DNA of 18,773 nt from an uncultured Desulfarculaceae bacterium (lineage in GTDB: Bacteria > Desulfobacterota > Desulfarculia > Desulfarculales > Desulfarculaceae). This document shows, in pieces, positions 14,156 to 18,773 of the stretch (positions within the stretch are counted from its first letter, which is position 1; every line of letters begins with the position of its first letter). The position numbers and the translations under genes are program-made. The stretch covers positions 1 through 18,773 of the forward strand of contig CALERA010000265.1 in the NCBI GenBank assembly GCA_937908275.1, given 5' to 3'. Below the pieces are notes generated by a model that was not told the DNA's origin, did no database searches, and saw only the letters and a list, made by a program, of their open reading frames with translations.

Positions 14156-15559
14156 CTAATCTCCAACTACTATCGTAGTAGTATAAATTGATAGATCGTT
14201 TTCCCTACTCACAGATGCAATAGTTTTTGCTAGCTCCTGTTGCTTTCTTGCGGCCTGCTCGCCTGTGTAAAGCACGACCAAATGAACGATCTTTATGTGT
14301 TCATTTTTACAAATATCCAGAAAATTAGCCGGGAACTTTTTCCAGTAAGTTCCGTTTGAAGCTTTTTTTACCTGAAACAGAACGCTTTTTGTTTCGCCAG
14401 TAGGAAACAAAAATTTAAACGGCTTTCTATCTACATCAGTAATGTTTGAAACTGCAATATTTAATATTTTACAGTATTCCATCACCAAAGCCCAAAACGA
14501 ACCTTGGAGTGTGAATTCGCTTTTTAATTGACTTGATTTGGGTCGTAGTAGCAGTCCCGTTTTTATTCCTTGCTCCACGAATGATTCAAACGCATCAACA
14601 AGCTTGTCGATGAATTCAGCAGGGCCATTGATGGCTTCAAGGTTTACGCCCAGTGGATTAGTCGCAGCGTAGATTCGTGCGGGCTTGTTCCATCTGTACA
14701 ACCCACTTGGGTCTATGTCGAAATCATATGGCGTTGCGCTTCTCCTTTGTTCTTCTTTCGAAATAAATTCATCAACAAGTGATGGATTTGCCAGCGCAAT
14801 CCTAACAATACCAAGTCGATCAACGTTTTTAGGTATTTCGACATTTAGCCTTTCTCTAACGTCGTTAGCATCAAGTGTGTAGAGGTAGTTTTTAAAACCT
14901 TCATAGGATATCGTAGGATGGCGTCGTAGATATTTCCTGGGGGTTAGCAGGATTGCCTTTTTGTTAAATTCATTATATGGCAATTCATATTTGCCGTCTT
15001 CCCATTTGCCTGTCGCATAATTAAACATTGCGTTTTTTACAACCAAAATGCGCGTAGGAATATTATGTGCAGAGCAAATTCTGTTCGTATATTTAATAAA
15101 CCTTTGCATGAGTATATGAGAAGTTATGTCACCAATTCTATCGCTACTTATTCCTTTATTGAATATCGCTACTTGCTCAAAATGGGAAATATTTTTTAAG
15201 CCCTGAAGAATAGCCTTCTTAAGAGCCAACGCAATTTCCTTTGAATGGTCCCTGCCCGTTCCCGATCCATCTGTGCCTTCGCTTGTAAATCCTAAGCAAA
15301 ATTCTTCTGGTTCCGGGAATACAAGCGCTTGTAGAGCCTTATTCCAAGAATCGCCACCCGAGTTCTCATCAGCGGCAGCAACCAACTTATAAGCATTGTC
15401 AAAGAATTGGATTAGTTCGGCATGAGCACCTTTGAATTCATCGCTCTCTTGTTTGAAAATCAAAAATGGATCAATGAATAGCATGGTATCTCGGTTGAGC
15501 ACAGGGTCAAAACAATCAACGTGGTCAGTAGCAATTCCAAAATATTCTGAAAATAGCAT
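14156..15559 (-). CDS. AT-rich orphan gene, possible defence protein with nuclease-like C-terminus
   Basis: A 467-residue soluble protein that I cannot assign to a named family. Base composition is far more AT-rich than all neighbours, with matching codon use (AAA, ATT, TTT common), so it is probably recently acquired. The N-terminal half has an FIDPFLIF motif near residue 30 and a segment SDRIGDITSHILMQRFIKYT near 147-167. The C-terminal quarter (about 350-430) reads LQGSFW, then DVDRKPFKF near 375, then VLFQVKK with Q396 and K398. That order and spacing resemble a PD-(D/E)XK nuclease core with a QxK variant, though the catalytic aspartate position is not clear. No signal peptide or membrane helix. 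AAGGAG stands 5 bases before ATG 15559. It is convergent with rex, 15 bases apart. Confidence 0.8.
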   Translation of the reverse strand: MLFSEYFGIATDHVDCFDPVLNRDTMLFIDPFLIFKQESDEFKGAHAELIQFFDNAYKLVAAADENSGGDSWNKALQALVFPEPEEFCLGFTSEGTDGSGTGRDHSKEIALALKKAILQGLKNISHFEQVAIFNKGISSDRIGDITSHILMQRFIKYTNRICSAHNIPTRILVVKNAMFNYATGKWEDGKYELPYNEFNKKAILLTPRKYLRRHPTISYEGFKNYLYTLDANDVRERLNVEIPKNVDRLGIVRIALANPSLVDEFISKEEQRRSATPYDFDIDPSGLYRWNKPARIYAATNPLGVNLEAINGPAEFIDKLVDAFESFVEQGIKTGLLLRPKSSQLKSEFTLQGSFWALVMEYCKILNIAVSNITDVDRKPFKFLFPTGETKSVLFQVKKASNGTYWKKFPANFLDICKNEHIKIVHLVVLYTGEQAARKQQELAKTIASVSRENDLSIYTTTIVVGD

Positions 15560-15671
15560 CACAGCTCCTTAAATAATAAAACGGCTCCTCCCTGGACGGG
15601 AAGTAGCCGGGCGATCGTGACCCAAAGTTGATTTATCTCGTGGCGCTGTCTCCGCGCCTCAGCTCATTTAC

Positions 15672-15700
15672 CTACTACCAGTAGTGCATGCTTCTGTCAA
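15672..15700 (-). promoter_or_regulatory. Candidate promoter and dyad of the AT-rich orphan gene
   Basis: On the minus strand a perfect TTGACA (15700-15695) is followed after 17 bases by TAGTAG (15677-15672). The dyad ACTAC-CA-GTAGT (15674-15685) overlaps the -10, a position suited to an operator. The leader to ATG 15559 is about 105 bases and includes a weak hairpin (CGGCT near 15583 with AGCCG near 15607). Confidence 0.45.
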
Positions 15701-15723
15701 TAGGCCCAATATACAGGACTGGC

Positions 15724-15823
15724 CTACCGGCCCAGCACGCCCTTGAGGCGCTGCCCGGTATAGCTCGCCTTGACCTTGGCCACATCCTCGGGCGTGCCGG
15801 TGGCCACGATGGCCCCGCCGCAG
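15724..15823 (-). pseudogene. Duplicated, diverged 3' end of uvrA
   Basis: Bases 15721-15820 align without gaps to 16522-16621, the last part of uvrA, with 14 mismatches in 100. Read in the uvrA frame the fragment still encodes 31 codons ending GQRLKGVLGR and a TAG stop; 28 of 31 residues match the real uvrA end. Six codon differences are synonymous and three change the residue (E to A, Y to R, K to G). There is no start codon and no upstream uvrA sequence: homology stops 6-7 bases before the hepT stop codon. It has the same orientation as uvrA. Confidence 0.92.
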
Positions 15824-15829
15824 ATACTA

Positions 15830-16165
15830 TCATTCCATAATTAATAATCGCAGCTTATCGGCCAAAGGTGGCAACTCCTCCTCCACGATATCCCAGATGA
15901 TTTGCAGGTTGACCCCATCGTAGTCATGGATGAGCACGTCCCGGGTGCCAGCCATGTACTTCCAGGGAATGTCGGGGTGTTGCTGGCGGAATTCGGCGGG
16001 AAGTTTCTTCACCGCTTCGCCGATAATGGCCAGGCGGCGTAGGATCGCGTCCTGCTTTTCGGGGTTGGCCAAAAAGGCTTCCCGGTCGATACCGTCAAGA
16101 TATGCCTGAATGGCGAGGATGGATTCCAGAATGTCGTCGATGAGCAGCAGCGGGTCCTTTTTCAT
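15830..16165 (-). CDS. hepT: HEPN toxin HepT
   Basis: A 111-residue all-helical HEPN protein, the toxin RNase of an MntA-HepT module. The active motif is R75-DVLI-H80-D-Y82, an exact R-x4-H-x-Y; in the studied family the arginine and histidine make the RNase site and the tyrosine is AMPylated by the antitoxin. All three are intact. ATG 16165 overlaps the mntA stop by four bases (ATGA), so translation is coupled to the antitoxin. A longer open frame upstream lies inside mntA and is not used. The uvrA 3' fragment begins only 6-7 bases after its stop, so the insertion junction falls right at the gene's end. Confidence 0.92.
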   Translation of the reverse strand: MKKDPLLLIDDILESILAIQAYLDGIDREAFLANPEKQDAILRRLAIIGEAVKKLPAEFRQQHPDIPWKYMAGTRDVLIHDYDGVNLQIIWDIVEEELPPLADKLRLLIME

Positions 16166-16476
16166 AGGATGTGGACCTGCTCGCCCAGGACCCGGTCGCG
16201 GATGCGCGGCTTGAGCAGGTGGTACTCGCAAAGCTCCACCCGGCGGCCGGCCAGGCCCGAAAGCTCCTCGTAAAGGTCGACCAGGTCACGCAGGGTCATG
16301 CGGGGCTCCTGGCGGTACTCCACCAGCAGGTCCAGGTCGCTCTCCGGGCCGGCCTCGCCCCGGGCCACCGAGCCGAACACCCCGGCCCGCACCACGCCAT
16401 AGCGCTTGAGCACCGGCACCAGCCGCCGGGCCAGCTCGGCGATGGTCTCGCCGCTATGATTCGCCGCCTCGCTCAT
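16162..16476 (-). CDS. mntA: MNT-type nucleotidyltransferase antitoxin MntA
   Basis: A 104-residue minimal nucleotidyltransferase that neutralises HepT, in the studied systems by AMPylating its tyrosine. The motif GSVARG (35-40) followed by SDLDLLV with D47 and D49 is the complete GSx10DxD metal and nucleotide site, so it is probably active. The start is ATG 16476, with GTG 16482 two codons earlier as an alternative; no strong ribosome binding site is visible. The gene lies first in the pair, 48 bases after the uvrA stop on the same strand, and could be transcribed by read-through from uvrA, since I see no terminator between them. GC content matches the chromosome, unlike the AT-rich gene nearby. 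Confidence 0.9.
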   Translation of the reverse strand: MSEAANHSGETIAELARRLVPVLKRYGVVRAGVFGSVARGEAGPESDLDLLVEYRQEPRMTLRDLVDLYEELSGLAGRRVELCEYHLLKPRIRDRVLGEQVHIL

Positions 16477-16524
16477 GGCCACATTCTGGCATAAATCCCG
16501 GCGGTTTTGAACCCCAGTGCGGGC

Positions 16525-18773
<2,249 letters not shown>

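Noticed and set aside
14685..14882. 65-codon plus-strand frame within the AT-rich orphan gene
   Set aside because: Short, antisense to a continuous 467-codon frame, with no ribosome binding site of note.

Overview
The window is GC-rich bacterial chromosome. The gene set and sequence style (split Fo operon, Rex, PcnB-type polymerase, a diheme c-type cytochrome, dispersed REP-like hairpins) suggest a Desulfobacterota (former Deltaproteobacteria) species, perhaps near Desulfarculales. That placement is inferred from protein resemblance; no marker gene settles it.

Layout. 1-1773 (minus): almost all of a long-chain acyl-CoA synthetase, cut at its C-terminus by the window edge. 2090-3382 (minus): PcnB-type poly(A) polymerase. 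3481-4281 (plus): inositol-monophosphatase family enzyme. 4363-4584 (minus): small cysteine-rich protein. 4726-5901 (plus): DNA polymerase IV. 6126-7487 (plus): GT-A glycosyltransferase resembling glucosyl-3-phosphoglycerate synthase. 7568-7846 (plus): small conserved-looking protein. 7888-7993: REP-like inverted repeat. 8089-9624 (minus): NAD(P)-binding SDR fused to a C-terminal lipid-binding-like domain. 9719-10621 (minus): exported coiled-coil protein of unknown function. 10760-11308 (minus): exported diheme cytochrome c.

11647-13426 (plus) is an Fo operon (atpZ, atpI, atpB, atpE) with no F1 genes, closed by a strong intrinsic terminator. The c subunit carries a signal-like N-terminus and most of the known Na+-binding signature. 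The redox regulator rex follows at 13511-14140.

The accessory part is 14141-16521. It holds an AT-rich 467-residue orphan gene of likely foreign origin, then a duplicated, diverged 3' end of uvrA (15724-15823), then a complete mntA-hepT toxin-antitoxin pair. The real uvrA (16525 to the window edge, minus) follows. The toxin-antitoxin pair is thus bracketed by two same-orientation copies of the uvrA 3' end, 86% identical and differing mainly at synonymous sites. This looks like an insertion at the uvrA 3' end that brought or left a second allele of that end. With the orphan gene it makes a small defence-like island between rex and uvrA, the most interesting part of the window.
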